Positions 33,115 to 41,537 of a DNA stretch of 48,022 bases are shown here, in pieces. Location: assembly GCA_951800145.1 (NCBI GenBank), contig CATOJE010000023.1, positions 1 to 48,022 on the forward strand, written 5' to 3'. The stretch's first letter is position 1. Every line of letters starts with the position of its first letter. A program made the translations under genes and the position numbers. This stretch comes from an uncultured Lachnospiraceae bacterium (GTDB taxonomy: Bacteria; Bacillota; Clostridia; Lachnospirales; Lachnospiraceae). Under the pieces are notes generated by a model, which ran no database searches, was not told the DNA's origin, and saw only the letters and a list, made by a program, of their open reading frames with translations.

Positions 33115-34656
33115 TTACTGGACATGCAGTTCCATAAACTTCAGACTCAGGTGCAGGAGCAGACGTTCTTCCCCATCAGATAAATTTAGGGAAAATAGTT
33201 CCCGAATCTTTGCCATTCGATAAAACAAGGTATTTTTATGAATAAATAAACGCTTTGCTGCCAAGGCTGGATGATCCGGGTAAGTCAGATACTCTTTTAA
33301 TGTTTCGAGGAGGTGGGACTCATGCTCTTTGTCATATTCCCGGATTTTTTCCACAGCGGGATGGCAGAAATTCATGATATTGCCGTGCTGGGAGAGAATG
33401 CCTCCGATGTGCTGGCAAATATAGTCGGAATACACATGGAGACTGTGCTCTGGATGAAACTGCTGCCCAAGGCGGGAGGCGGTCAGCGCTTCGTCGTAGA
33501 ATCTGCGGGTATCCATCAGGCTGTGGAAGCAGCGGCTGATAGAAGCCGTCAGGTGGTTGGCGGTCAAAAAAGTTTCCAGCTGTTCATTCTCGCGGAAGAT
33601 ACGCAGGGACGGGTCATTGGTTCCAATTAAAAAGATCAGATGGCCTTCATAGATGACCCAGTGGCATACAGGAAACATCACGGTCATAAACTGGGAGATC
33701 AGCCGTGCTTTTTTGTCAAAGATCGCCATGCTGTGTTCATAGACAGTCATAATGCGCAGATAATCTGTCTGAACCCAGTTTAAGCTCTGGGCTCTCCGAT
33801 GAATGGTTTCCATATCGCAGAAATGGTTGTCCAGCAGTTCCGAGAGAAAAAAACTGTGCATCATGGATTTATTAGTCTGGTAAAAATCGCTTTTTTGCAG
33901 TTCCAGGGAGACAATCCGGCAGAGAAAATCAATAAATTCAAAATCCTCCTCGGAAAAGGGGTGATTGGTATCCGGTGCGGCAATATGTGCGGTTTCGATG
34001 CCATGAATGTAAACTAACGCGGTAATCCAGCCGTCCCGGGCGCCTTTATCCTTAGAATAATAAGGATAATGTGCTTCCCGGGCTTTTTCATATAATTGTG
34101 CTTTTTTCATGTCTGCAATATTCTTTTCCAACATATAACCGAGATCAATCTGGACATTTAAATCATCCCGCTCATAAATTACATTCTGGCAGGAGGCAAG
34201 GATCTTGTAGCTGGTATCCACCACTAACAGGGGATTCCCCAGAATATCATAAGCAGCGTCCACCAGAGCCTGCAGTCCCCGGTTGGCATGGAGAATCTGG
34301 ATGATCTGGTACATGTGGGCGGAAAGCCTGGTTTCGCAGGTCAAAATCGCTTCAATCCGGTTTTTCAGTTCCCTGTACGCCGATTCCTGGCGGATTTCCA
34401 GAATATTCATATCAGAAAAAGGATAAGGTGCGGGCGAAATGTCCTTCAGGCAGATAAACGAAGGGGTTATCCCTTCCATACTCTGGGGCGGAAGCTGCAT
34501 GAGCCTGCTGGCAGTGCAGAGGTAGAGGGTGTTGGGCTGAAGGAAACGTTCGCTTCCTAAAAAACGGCATTGATAAATTTCTTCCTCTTCCTGTCCGGAA
34601 GCGATCCAAAATATAGAAATGTCCTTTAATTTTCTTATCAGTGTTTTTAATTGCAT
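33115..34656 (-). CDS. PucR-family transcriptional regulator
   Basis: A 513-residue regulator. The N-terminal half is a sensor of the CdaR/PucR type (ILHANRGLQALVDAAYDILGNPLLVVDTSYKILAS). The C-terminal helix-turn-helix is the diagnostic PucR element: LKEYLTYPDHPALAAKRLFIHKNTLFYRMAKIRELF. ATG 34656 has AGGAGG five bases upstream. The gene is divergent from the ACP-hydrolase operon across a 227-base gap that contains inverted repeats, so it almost certainly controls that operon. PucR members respond to purine, amino-acid or sugar-acid substrates. The effector here is unknown and probably is the operon substrate or its product. Confidence 0.92.
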   Translation of the reverse strand: MQLKTLIRKLKDISIFWIASGQEEEEIYQCRFLGSERFLQPNTLYLCTASRLMQLPPQSMEGITPSFICLKDISPAPYPFSDMNILEIRQESAYRELKNRIEAILTCETRLSAHMYQIIQILHANRGLQALVDAAYDILGNPLLVVDTSYKILASCQNVIYERDDLNVQIDLGYMLEKNIADMKKAQLYEKAREAHYPYYSKDKGARDGWITALVYIHGIETAHIAAPDTNHPFSEEDFEFIDFLCRIVSLELQKSDFYQTNKSMMHSFFLSELLDNHFCDMETIHRRAQSLNWVQTDYLRIMTVYEHSMAIFDKKARLISQFMTVMFPVCHWVIYEGHLIFLIGTNDPSLRIFRENEQLETFLTANHLTASISRCFHSLMDTRRFYDEALTASRLGQQFHPEHSLHVYSDYICQHIGGILSQHGNIMNFCHPAVEKIREYDKEHESHLLETLKEYLTYPDHPALAAKRLFIHKNTLFYRMAKIRELFSLNLSDGEERLLLHLSLKFMELHVQ

Positions 34657-34883
34657 AAATCCTCCTGAAGTGATTGTGCTATAACCCAATAGAGTAAGCT
34701 AAAATGATAGATTGCTTAGTTTTTAACACATTGTATCTGGTGATTCCATTATATATAATTGACATAGAAAAAGCAAGAAACAAAACAATTATAGGATATT
34801 TACACAGAAATAGTTTCTTGCTTCAGGTAAGTTTATCACCGGCATTGGTGATTGTGCTGCAAAATAATTTAAGGAGGAAAATC
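34657..34883. promoter_or_regulatory. Divergent control region with several repeats
   Basis: AAGCAAGAAAC (34771-34781) and GTTTCTTGCTT (34813-34823) form a perfect 11-bp inverted repeat 31 bases apart. ATCACC and GGTGAT form a second palindrome at 34835-34852. GTGATTGTGCT occurs twice, at 34670-34680 and 34848-34858. TTGACA at 34759 may be a -35, but no well-spaced -10 follows. Such repeats suit a regulator that binds as a multimer, here the PucR protein. Confidence 0.6.
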
Positions 34884-37055
34884 ATGAGCATCCGACAGGA
34901 AATTTATGAAAAGCTGGTAGAGCGCGCCGCGCCGCTGTTCGGAAAGAAACCGGAAGAATTGACGGAAGCCACCCGTTTTGCCGAGGACTGCAGTGCCAAG
35001 TCGACCCACTACTCTCAAATTACAACCTATTTGGAGGATGAGTTTGACACGGAAATTCCCTATATGTCCTTCCGCCGACAGAAAACCATCGGCGAGGCCG
35101 TGGACTATGTATTAACAGAGTGCCTGGGAGAATCCCCAGAGGCGGAAGGAGAAGAGGCAGCGCCGGCAGATTCCCCGGTTATATCCGCCGCTCCCTCGCC
35201 TGTGCCAGCTTCGGTATCCGGGGATGCGGCAGCAGCAGAGGCCGCGGTAAGCGCAAAATCCGACCACGACGACGAGCTGGATGCGCGGGAGCGCTTTACC
35301 TTAAAGGAAACATTCTGTGGGGAAGAGCTGGAAGCGGTGTATATGGTGGCAAGAAAGCCGGTTTCCATTGACCCCAATGTGGACCTTTCTACAGCAGACG
35401 ATCCTATGGCGAGGATGGGACAGGGCTTCTGTCCGGCATTTCACCAGAGAGTATATGAAGCGGCTCCGGGAATTCTCTGTGAGCAGGATGTTCCGGTGAA
35501 GATGCGGGACGGGGCGACGATCTACGTGGATATTTTCCGTCCGAAGGATGAAAGCCAGAAGTATCCGGTTATCGTTTCCTGGTCCTGGTTTGGCAAACGT
35601 CCGGGCGAAGGCATGAGCGAGTGGCAGATTATGGGCGTCCCGCCCCACACAGTTTCCAAACTGGCAAAGTTTGAGTCGCCGGATCCCATGTACTGGTGCT
35701 ACCAGGGCTATGCGGTAGCGAATGTGGATGTGCGGGGGGCAGGGCATTCTGAGGGCAATGTTCACATGTTCACTCATCAAGACCGGGAGGATGGATATGA
35801 CTTTGTGGAATGGGTTGCTTTGCAGCACTGGTGCAATGGAAATGTAGGCATGTCCGGAAACTCTGGCGTAGCGATGCACCAATGGGGAATTGCCGCCATG
35901 CAGCCGCCTCATTTAAAATGTATTGCCCCCTGGGAATGCACAACCGATCTTTACCGTGAATCCTTCTATGAGGGCGGGGTTCCGGCATTGTCCTTTAATA
36001 AGTTTATCTCTGCTCAGGTTACCGGAACCGGCGGCGTGGACAGCCAGGTGGATATGGCGAAAAAATATCCTTTGATGAACGGTTACTGGGAAGATAAACG
36101 TCCGGATTTCTCCAAGGTAGATATTCCGGTATACCAGACCGCGGGCTTTTCCCACTTCCACCTGCGCGGCTCTTTCCAGGCCTTTCGGAAGGCAAAATCC
36201 AAGAGGAAATGGCTTCGCGCCCATCGTGATTTTGAGTGGCCGGATACCTACACCCCGGAGAATCTGGAAGATTTAAAGCGGTTTTATGACCGTTATCTGA
36301 AGGATATCCACAATGGCTGGGAAATGACGCCAAAGGTCCGCCTGGATATTATGGATGCGTATGACTGTGATTATCAGACCAGACGGGCAGAAAATGAGTT
36401 CCCCTTAAAGAGAACCCAGTATAAGAAGTTTTATCTGGATGCTTCGGATCCACAGAAGCTGACCATGTCTGAGAATCCGGTATCCGCTGAGGCTTCTGTG
36501 GTCTACGATGGCAATACGGAGCAGGTGGAATTCGATATGACCTTCCAGGAGGATACGGAGTTAACGGGGTATATGTATCTGCATCTGTATGTGGCGGCAG
36601 AAGCTTATCATGATATGGATATGTTTATTAATATTCAGAAGGCGGATGCTGACGGCAACTGGATTCCCTGGTACACCTTAAATGAGCCTCATCCGGGCGC
36701 GTGGGGGAAGTGCAGGATCTCCCACCGCGAGATCGACCCGAAGGAATCCCAGATGGTCAAGGGCCAGATGGTCCAGCCGGTGATGGCCCATAAGCGGGAG
36801 TTAAAGGTAGCGCCGGGAGAAATTGTTCCGGTAGATATTGAAATCGTTCCCTCTGCCAGAATCTGGCATAAGGGAGAAAAACTCCGCGTCCAGATCGCCG
36901 GACGCTATATCCGGGAAGGCTGGTTTGAGCCCCTGGCCTGGGATACGGACAACCACGGACGCCAGATTATCTATACCGGCGGACAGTATGAATCCTTTAT
37001 CCAGGTACCGGTGATTCCTCCGAAATACAGAGCCGGAGAATACGTTTACCGGTAA
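34884..37055 (+). CDS. Acyl-carrier-domain / CocE-NonD-type hydrolase fusion
   Basis: A 723-residue protein of two parts. Residues 1-82 look like an acyl carrier domain: helix 1 IYEKLVERAAPLF, then AEDCSAKSTHYSQITTYLEDEFDTEIPYMSF and TIGEAVDYVL. Ser40 aligns with the phosphopantetheinylated Ser of the usual DSL, which here reads AKST. An Ala/Pro linker follows to about 125. The rest is a CocE/NonD alpha/beta hydrolase: WSWFGKRPGEG, VDVRGAGHSEG and nucleophile Ser327 in GMSGNSGVAMHQWGIAA, plus the jelly-roll-like C-terminal domain. The family cleaves acyl esters and amides. AAGGAGG before ATG 34884 decides the start, although the frame opens at 34704. The next gene is a phosphopantetheinyl transferase, which supports a working carrier. 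Confidence 0.85.
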   Translation: MSIRQEIYEKLVERAAPLFGKKPEELTEATRFAEDCSAKSTHYSQITTYLEDEFDTEIPYMSFRRQKTIGEAVDYVLTECLGESPEAEGEEAAPADSPVISAAPSPVPASVSGDAAAAEAAVSAKSDHDDELDARERFTLKETFCGEELEAVYMVARKPVSIDPNVDLSTADDPMARMGQGFCPAFHQRVYEAAPGILCEQDVPVKMRDGATIYVDIFRPKDESQKYPVIVSWSWFGKRPGEGMSEWQIMGVPPHTVSKLAKFESPDPMYWCYQGYAVANVDVRGAGHSEGNVHMFTHQDREDGYDFVEWVALQHWCNGNVGMSGNSGVAMHQWGIAAMQPPHLKCIAPWECTTDLYRESFYEGGVPALSFNKFISAQVTGTGGVDSQVDMAKKYPLMNGYWEDKRPDFSKVDIPVYQTAGFSHFHLRGSFQAFRKAKSKRKWLRAHRDFEWPDTYTPENLEDLKRFYDRYLKDIHNGWEMTPKVRLDIMDAYDCDYQTRRAENEFPLKRTQYKKFYLDASDPQKLTMSENPVSAEASVVYDGNTEQVEFDMTFQEDTELTGYMYLHLYVAAEAYHDMDMFINIQKADADGNWIPWYTLNEPHPGAWGKCRISHREIDPKESQMVKGQMVQPVMAHKRELKVAPGEIVPVDIEIVPSARIWHKGEKLRVQIAGRYIREGWFEPLAWDTDNHGRQIIYTGGQYESFIQVPVIPPKYRAGEYVYR

Positions 37056-37067
37056 TCAGGCTGACAA

Positions 37068-37101
37068 AAAAAGAGCTGTTCTGTTCCGAATGGCTCTTTT
37101 T
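37068..37101 (+). terminator. Intra-operon terminator-like hairpin
   Basis: AAAAAGAGC pairs with GCTCTTTTT around a 16-base loop, with T's on the plus strand after the stem. It lies between the fusion gene and acpS, so it may reduce expression of the six downstream genes or act as an attenuator. Confidence 0.55.
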
Positions 37102-37148
37102 GTACCTTCTATACGTAAATGTTTAGGAAAAGAAAGCGGGGAAAAAGG

Positions 37149-37523
37149 ATGCTTTTAGGGATTGGCACAGATATTTTTAAGATCAGTCATCTGCGCAGGG
37201 AATATCTGCAGCTTTCTGACCCTTTTGTGCGGCAGACCTATACAAAACAGGAGGTGGAAGAAGCTGGCCGCCGGGATGTGCCGCTTTATTATTTTGCCAC
37301 AAGATTTGCGGGAAAGGAAGCGGTATTTAAAGCGCTGAACCGGGATGCCGAAAAAGTGAAGCTTAATGAAATCGAAATTTTAAATCACGCGTCTGGCCAG
37401 CCTTTTGTGATCCTCCATGGGAAGTTGAAGGAAGACGCCGAAAAAGCGGGGATTGAAACGATACTGATTTCCCTGTCTTACGATACGGAATATGCGGTTG
37501 CCTATGCGGCAGCCGTTGGCTGA
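37149..37523 (+). CDS. acpS: Holo-acyl carrier protein synthase (4'-phosphopantetheinyl transferase)
   Basis: A 124-residue AcpS-type enzyme, which moves the phosphopantetheine arm of CoA onto a carrier Ser. MLLGIGTDIFKISHL has the metal-binding Asp8 and FATRFAGKEAVFKAL has the conserved Glu57 (KE motif). AcpS enzymes are of this size and act as trimers. GGGG lies seven bases before ATG 37149, so the upstream in-frame ATG at 37119 was not chosen. A housekeeping acpS would usually sit with alanine racemase or fatty-acid genes. Its place directly after an ACP-hydrolase fusion suggests a dedicated enzyme. Confidence 0.93.
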   Translation: MLLGIGTDIFKISHLRREYLQLSDPFVRQTYTKQEVEEAGRRDVPLYYFATRFAGKEAVFKALNRDAEKVKLNEIEILNHASGQPFVILHGKLKEDAEKAGIETILISLSYDTEYAVAYAAAVG

Positions 37524-37542
37524 AAAGAAGGAGAATAAAGCG

Positions 37543-38910
37543 ATGAGGAAAGAAAACACGAAAACAAATACGAATGCCGTCAGTTTTGGGGCTTGGGGCT
37601 GGGTGTTAATTCTGATCTGTATTTTGTACCAGATGATGTACAGCGCCTTTGCTGTGGACGGAATTAATGGATACGGGCTGGGCCTTGCCGAGATGCTAAG
37701 CCAGCTTAGTGGAAGCGAGGTAACCAGCGACATGCTGACGGCAGTACTGACCCCGATCGGGATTATCTGCTGCCTTCTGGGGGTGCTCTTTACCACCCTG
37801 GTTTATCAAAAGGGAACGAAGCTTGTGGCCACCATTGCCTGTATCGGTATGGCGGCAGGAGTAGCTTTTATGGGCAATATTACAAACTTTACCATGTATG
37901 TGGCAGGGCTGTTTGTGACTCAGGCTTTTGGAACCTGTCTTGCCTTTGCGGTGCACCACGGCTTTGTCGGCGCGTGGTTTCCCACCAGAAAAGGGGTGGT
38001 CATGGGATGGACGACCATGGGGCTGCCGCTGACCAGCATGATTTTAGTCCCCTTTGTCACCTGGTGCATGGGCGGAAGTTTCGGATGGAAGGGGTTTTGC
38101 TATGTTCTGGCAGGCATCCTGGTTCTTCTGGCAGTCATTACCTTTACCCTGCTGACCAATACTCCGGAAGAAAAAGGGTGCTACCCGGATAATATGAAGC
38201 CGGAGAGTCAGACAGAGAACACAGATCAGGAAAAGACGGATATTCTCCGGTATTTTAAATCCCAATATACCTTACAGAGTCTGCTGAAAAATAAATCCGT
38301 ATGGATGATTTGCATTGGTTTTGGAATTCCCTGGGCCACCACTGCCGGGGTCATGAGCCAGCTGATTGCAAGGATGATGAGCACGGGGCATTTTGCCAAT
38401 GTGGGCGGACCGGTGGCGATCTTGGCCGGAGCCACCATTGTGGGTTTGATGGGAAGCTTCTGCTGGGGCTGGCTGGACACGCGGATTGGAACAAAGAAAG
38501 CCGGCGTTTTGTACAATATTGCTTACATCATTATTCTGGTTGTATTGATTTTCCTGCATAGACTCCCGGCCGCGGCCTGTACCGTAGTTACCTGCTGCCT
38601 GTGCTTCACCGCGGGAGGAATTCCGAATTTAATGCCCTCTATGGTGATTTCGAAATTTGGCCGTTATGAATTCCTTTCTGCAAACCGGGTGTGCACGCCA
38701 TTGGCAACCATTATACAAAGTATGGGCTTTGCCGTGCTTGCGGTAGGGAAGATGCTCACCGGGGGAAGCTGGGCAGGAGGCTACGGCGTGTTTATCGTGG
38801 CCTGCGCCATCGGGGCTTTAGTGATTATGAAGATTGATGATAAAAAAGAATCGGACGATCAGGAAATTGAAAAGCGCCTGATCGCCCTGGCAAAGGCAGA
38901 TCATAAATAA
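37543..38910 (+). CDS. MFS transporter, oxalate/formate antiporter (OFA) type
   Basis: A 455-residue polytopic protein with about twelve membrane helices (for example WGWVLILICILYQMMYSAF and LTAVLTPIGIICCLLGVLF). The loop PTRKGVVMGWTTMGLPL and helix patterns resemble the OFA family of the major facilitator superfamily, carriers of small organic acids. AAGGAG precedes ATG 37543. It is the only transporter in the operon, so it is the likely substrate importer or product exporter. Confidence 0.9.
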   Translation: MRKENTKTNTNAVSFGAWGWVLILICILYQMMYSAFAVDGINGYGLGLAEMLSQLSGSEVTSDMLTAVLTPIGIICCLLGVLFTTLVYQKGTKLVATIACIGMAAGVAFMGNITNFTMYVAGLFVTQAFGTCLAFAVHHGFVGAWFPTRKGVVMGWTTMGLPLTSMILVPFVTWCMGGSFGWKGFCYVLAGILVLLAVITFTLLTNTPEEKGCYPDNMKPESQTENTDQEKTDILRYFKSQYTLQSLLKNKSVWMICIGFGIPWATTAGVMSQLIARMMSTGHFANVGGPVAILAGATIVGLMGSFCWGWLDTRIGTKKAGVLYNIAYIIILVVLIFLHRLPAAACTVVTCCLCFTAGGIPNLMPSMVISKFGRYEFLSANRVCTPLATIIQSMGFAVLAVGKMLTGGSWAGGYGVFIVACAIGALVIMKIDDKKESDDQEIEKRLIALAKADHK

Positions 38911-38933
38911 TAAAAGAAAAGCGAGGAAGAACC

Positions 38934-39875
38934 ATGGGCGCGTATACAAGAAGCTTCCTGAAAATCCTGCCCTCCCTGCGGGAATATACCATGGAGGTTA
39001 TCCGTCAGCATCCCATCCTTGGGAAGTGCAGAAAAATACCAGTAAGGAGCGGCGAGATTGAACTTTACGTCCATCCGGCTGTCCGTGAGAAAGCTCCGGT
39101 ACTGTTTGAATTTCACGGAGGCGGCCTGGTGCTGGGCGATGCGGCAAAGGACGATCCGCTTTGTGAGAGGATTAAGGATGAGCTGGATATCACGGTAATC
39201 GGCGTCAACTACCGGAAGGCTCCGGAATTTCCTTATCCCACGGCGTGGCAGGATGCCTATGACGCGGTAAGCTATGTCCATAACCACAGTGCGGAGTTTG
39301 GGATTGAACCGGAAAAGATGGCGGTGATGGGCTTTAGCGGCGGCGGAACCCTGGCAACCATCGTTGCCATGAAAGCCGCGGAAACCAAAGAGTTTTCCTT
39401 AACCTGCCAGATTCTCCACTACCCTTATGTCGACGGAGCCAGTCGGCCTTCATCGAAAAAGCAGCATCCCGCTGACCTTCCCGTGGAGGTTATGGAGGCA
39501 TTTAACGAGCTGTATGGAAGGGGAGAAGACCCAAAGAAGGCGGATATTTCCCCTTTGTACGCGGCGAATGAAATTCTGCAGGGGTCAGCTCCCGCGGCGC
39601 TTTTCATGGCCGGGGAGGACGCCCTGCGGGAAGAAGGCTTTGCCTATGCCGCGCGGCTGATTCAGGCGGGGGTTACGGTGATTGCCCAGGAAGCGGTTCC
39701 TGAAATGCACCATGGCTATATGGAAGATTATTTTAACCAGCCCTGCTACCGCAGCCAGCCCGAGGACACCCTGGCCCTCCACAGCCCCAAAATGCCAGAG
39801 ATGGCGGAGGCCTCCCTGAAAAAGACGGAAGCTGTTCTGTACCAGTATCTTCTTTCTGGCCGCACAGGCAGATGA
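38934..39875 (+). CDS. Alpha/beta hydrolase of the hormone-sensitive-lipase family
   Basis: A 313-residue cytoplasmic esterase. The oxyanion motif FHGGGLVLGD and the nucleophile elbow GFSGGGTLAT (Ser) are those of the HSL/bacterial family IV. GEDALREEG supplies the Asp region and MHHGYMEDYF the catalytic His. It follows the MFS gene by 23 bases. With the CocE-type fusion it gives the operon two hydrolases, so the substrate may need two ester or amide cleavages. Confidence 0.92.
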   Translation: MGAYTRSFLKILPSLREYTMEVIRQHPILGKCRKIPVRSGEIELYVHPAVREKAPVLFEFHGGGLVLGDAAKDDPLCERIKDELDITVIGVNYRKAPEFPYPTAWQDAYDAVSYVHNHSAEFGIEPEKMAVMGFSGGGTLATIVAMKAAETKEFSLTCQILHYPYVDGASRPSSKKQHPADLPVEVMEAFNELYGRGEDPKKADISPLYAANEILQGSAPAALFMAGEDALREEGFAYAARLIQAGVTVIAQEAVPEMHHGYMEDYFNQPCYRSQPEDTLALHSPKMPEMAEASLKKTEAVLYQYLLSGRTGR

Positions 39876-39938
39876 CCCGTCTGAACAGTTCCTTACGTTT
39901 TTTCCAGGGGATAAACCAAACAGACAGGAGAGATAACC

Positions 39939-40469
39939 ATGAAAGGAAAAAACAATCAACGAGAGAAAACGCTTCATGTGCTGACCCTGGCCTTTGGCAT
40001 CGCCTTTATGCCGCCGCTGTGGGCCGTGCTGGCGCCTTACATGGGCGTCAGCACAGGCGCGGTTGCCTTAATCTGCGCCGGTCTCTTTGTCACCAATGGA
40101 AACCGCTATGGAGACGCGCCGAAAATCTGCATCGGCTTTCTGTGCGGGGATCTGTGGGCTGTGGCTGCTCTTTTTATCATGGACAGACTGCCTTTCAATC
40201 CGGATCTCGCGTTATACCTTACCCTGTTTATTCTGGGGGGACTGGCCGTGATCCTTGCTTCCTTGCTGGAACGCTGGATCTTTCTTCCGGCCTGGCTCTG
40301 CGGCTGGGCCATCGGCCTGACCATCATGGCTCCAGTGGGGATTTTTGCGGTGGGAAGCCTTCCGATACAAATCGGCGCGGCGATGATTGCAGGCGTTATC
40401 TATGTGGGGATTGGGGTAGATCTTTTACAGAAAGCCCTGATCCGAGTATTTGGTGCATCCAGACATTGA
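39939..40469 (+). CDS. DUF1097-family membrane protein
   Basis: A 176-residue protein with five or six hydrophobic helices and the DUF1097 pattern (FGIAFMPPLWAVLAPYMGVSTGAVALICAGLFVTNGN). Members occur next to organic-acid and ester metabolism genes, with no known biochemical role. GGAGAG precedes ATG 39939. It lies 63 bases after the hydrolase gene and 22 before the phosphotransacylase, clearly within the operon. It may help in export or in pH/ion balance, but this is a guess. Confidence 0.83.
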   Translation: MKGKNNQREKTLHVLTLAFGIAFMPPLWAVLAPYMGVSTGAVALICAGLFVTNGNRYGDAPKICIGFLCGDLWAVAALFIMDRLPFNPDLALYLTLFILGGLAVILASLLERWIFLPAWLCGWAIGLTIMAPVGIFAVGSLPIQIGAAMIAGVIYVGIGVDLLQKALIRVFGASRH

Positions 40470-40491
40470 AAATAGAAAGGAGTATATTCAA

Positions 40492-41490
40492 ATGACCCTG
40501 ATTGAAGAATTAATTGAGAAAGCAAAGCAAACCCCAAAACGGATTGCCCTGCCGGAATGTGAAGCCGAAAAAACCCTTCTTGCCGCAAGAAAAGTTTTGG
40601 ATTCCCATATCGGGATTCCTGTCCTAGTCAATGACCCGGCAGTGATCCGGGAGACTGCCGAAAAAGCCGGCGTATCCTTGAAGGGCATGGAGATGATTGA
40701 TACCACCGATGAGGCGCTGAGAGATTCCATCGTCTCCCGCTACATGAATTATCCCAAGCTCATACTTTCGGAAAAAGGCTCTAAACGGAAAATGAAAAAT
40801 CCCATGTACTATGCCATGATCCTGGAAGCGGTAGGGGATGTGGACGGAACCTTCTGCGGCCATATCAATACTACCGGGGATGTGCTTTTAGCCGCCCAGC
40901 AGACCATAGGGATGCAAGATGGCGTGGACGTCCCTTCGATTTTTGCCCTGACAGAAATTCCGGGCTTTCAAGGTTCAGAGGGAAACCGTATCGCGCTGGC
41001 GGACTGCGGCTTAAATCCGGAGCCTGCCGCGGATGAGCTGGCCTCCATCGCCATCGGCTCCTGTGACAATATCCGCGCATTAATGGGATGGGAACCGCGC
41101 TGCGCCTTTTTAAGCTTTTCAACCTGTGGTTCCGGCACGGCTTCCAGCGTGGAAAAGATTCAGGAAGCCATAAAAATTGCCCGCGGACGGCGTCCGGACT
41201 TAAAAATTGACGGCGAATTCCAGTTAGATGCCGCCATTGACCCGGCTGTGGCGGCAAAGAAGGTGGGCTGTCCCAGCGAGGTCGCAGGAAAGGCAAATAT
41301 CCTGATTTTCCCGGAATTAAACGCAGCCAATATCGGAATTAAGATGATTCAGATTTTTGCCGGAGGAAAGGGCTACGGCCACACCCTTTCTGGTTTTGCA
41401 AAGCCGGTGGCAGACTCTTCAAGAGGCTCCAGCGTAGAAGAAATGGTAGGCGATATTGCCATGGTTATTATTGCCGCCGCCCATGGATAA
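40492..41490 (+). CDS. Phosphate acetyl/butyryltransferase family enzyme
   Basis: A 332-residue PTA/PTB-family enzyme, which converts acyl-CoA (or another acyl thioester) and phosphate into acyl phosphate. RIALPECEAEKTLLAARKV at the N-terminus, GDVDGTFCGHINTTGDVLLAAQQTIG in the middle and DGEFQLDAAIDPAVAAKKVGCPSEVAGKANILIFPELNAANIGIKM at the C-terminus are the family core. ATG 40492 has AAAGGAG eight bases upstream. It is directly followed by butyrate kinase, so the likely pair is acyl thioester to acyl phosphate to acid plus ATP. Butyryl, acetyl or other chain specificity cannot be read from the sequence by eye. Confidence 0.93.
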   Translation: MTLIEELIEKAKQTPKRIALPECEAEKTLLAARKVLDSHIGIPVLVNDPAVIRETAEKAGVSLKGMEMIDTTDEALRDSIVSRYMNYPKLILSEKGSKRKMKNPMYYAMILEAVGDVDGTFCGHINTTGDVLLAAQQTIGMQDGVDVPSIFALTEIPGFQGSEGNRIALADCGLNPEPAADELASIAIGSCDNIRALMGWEPRCAFLSFSTCGSGTASSVEKIQEAIKIARGRRPDLKIDGEFQLDAAIDPAVAAKKVGCPSEVAGKANILIFPELNAANIGIKMIQIFAGGKGYGHTLSGFAKPVADSSRGSSVEEMVGDIAMVIIAAAHG

Positions 41491-41537
41491 AAACAAGAAC
41501 CGAAAATAACAAATATGTTCTCAATAAGGAGGAAACC

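Noticed and set aside
34704-34883. 60-residue N-terminal extension of the ACP-hydrolase
   Set aside because: It covers the repeat-rich control region, and AAGGAGG stands directly before ATG 34884.
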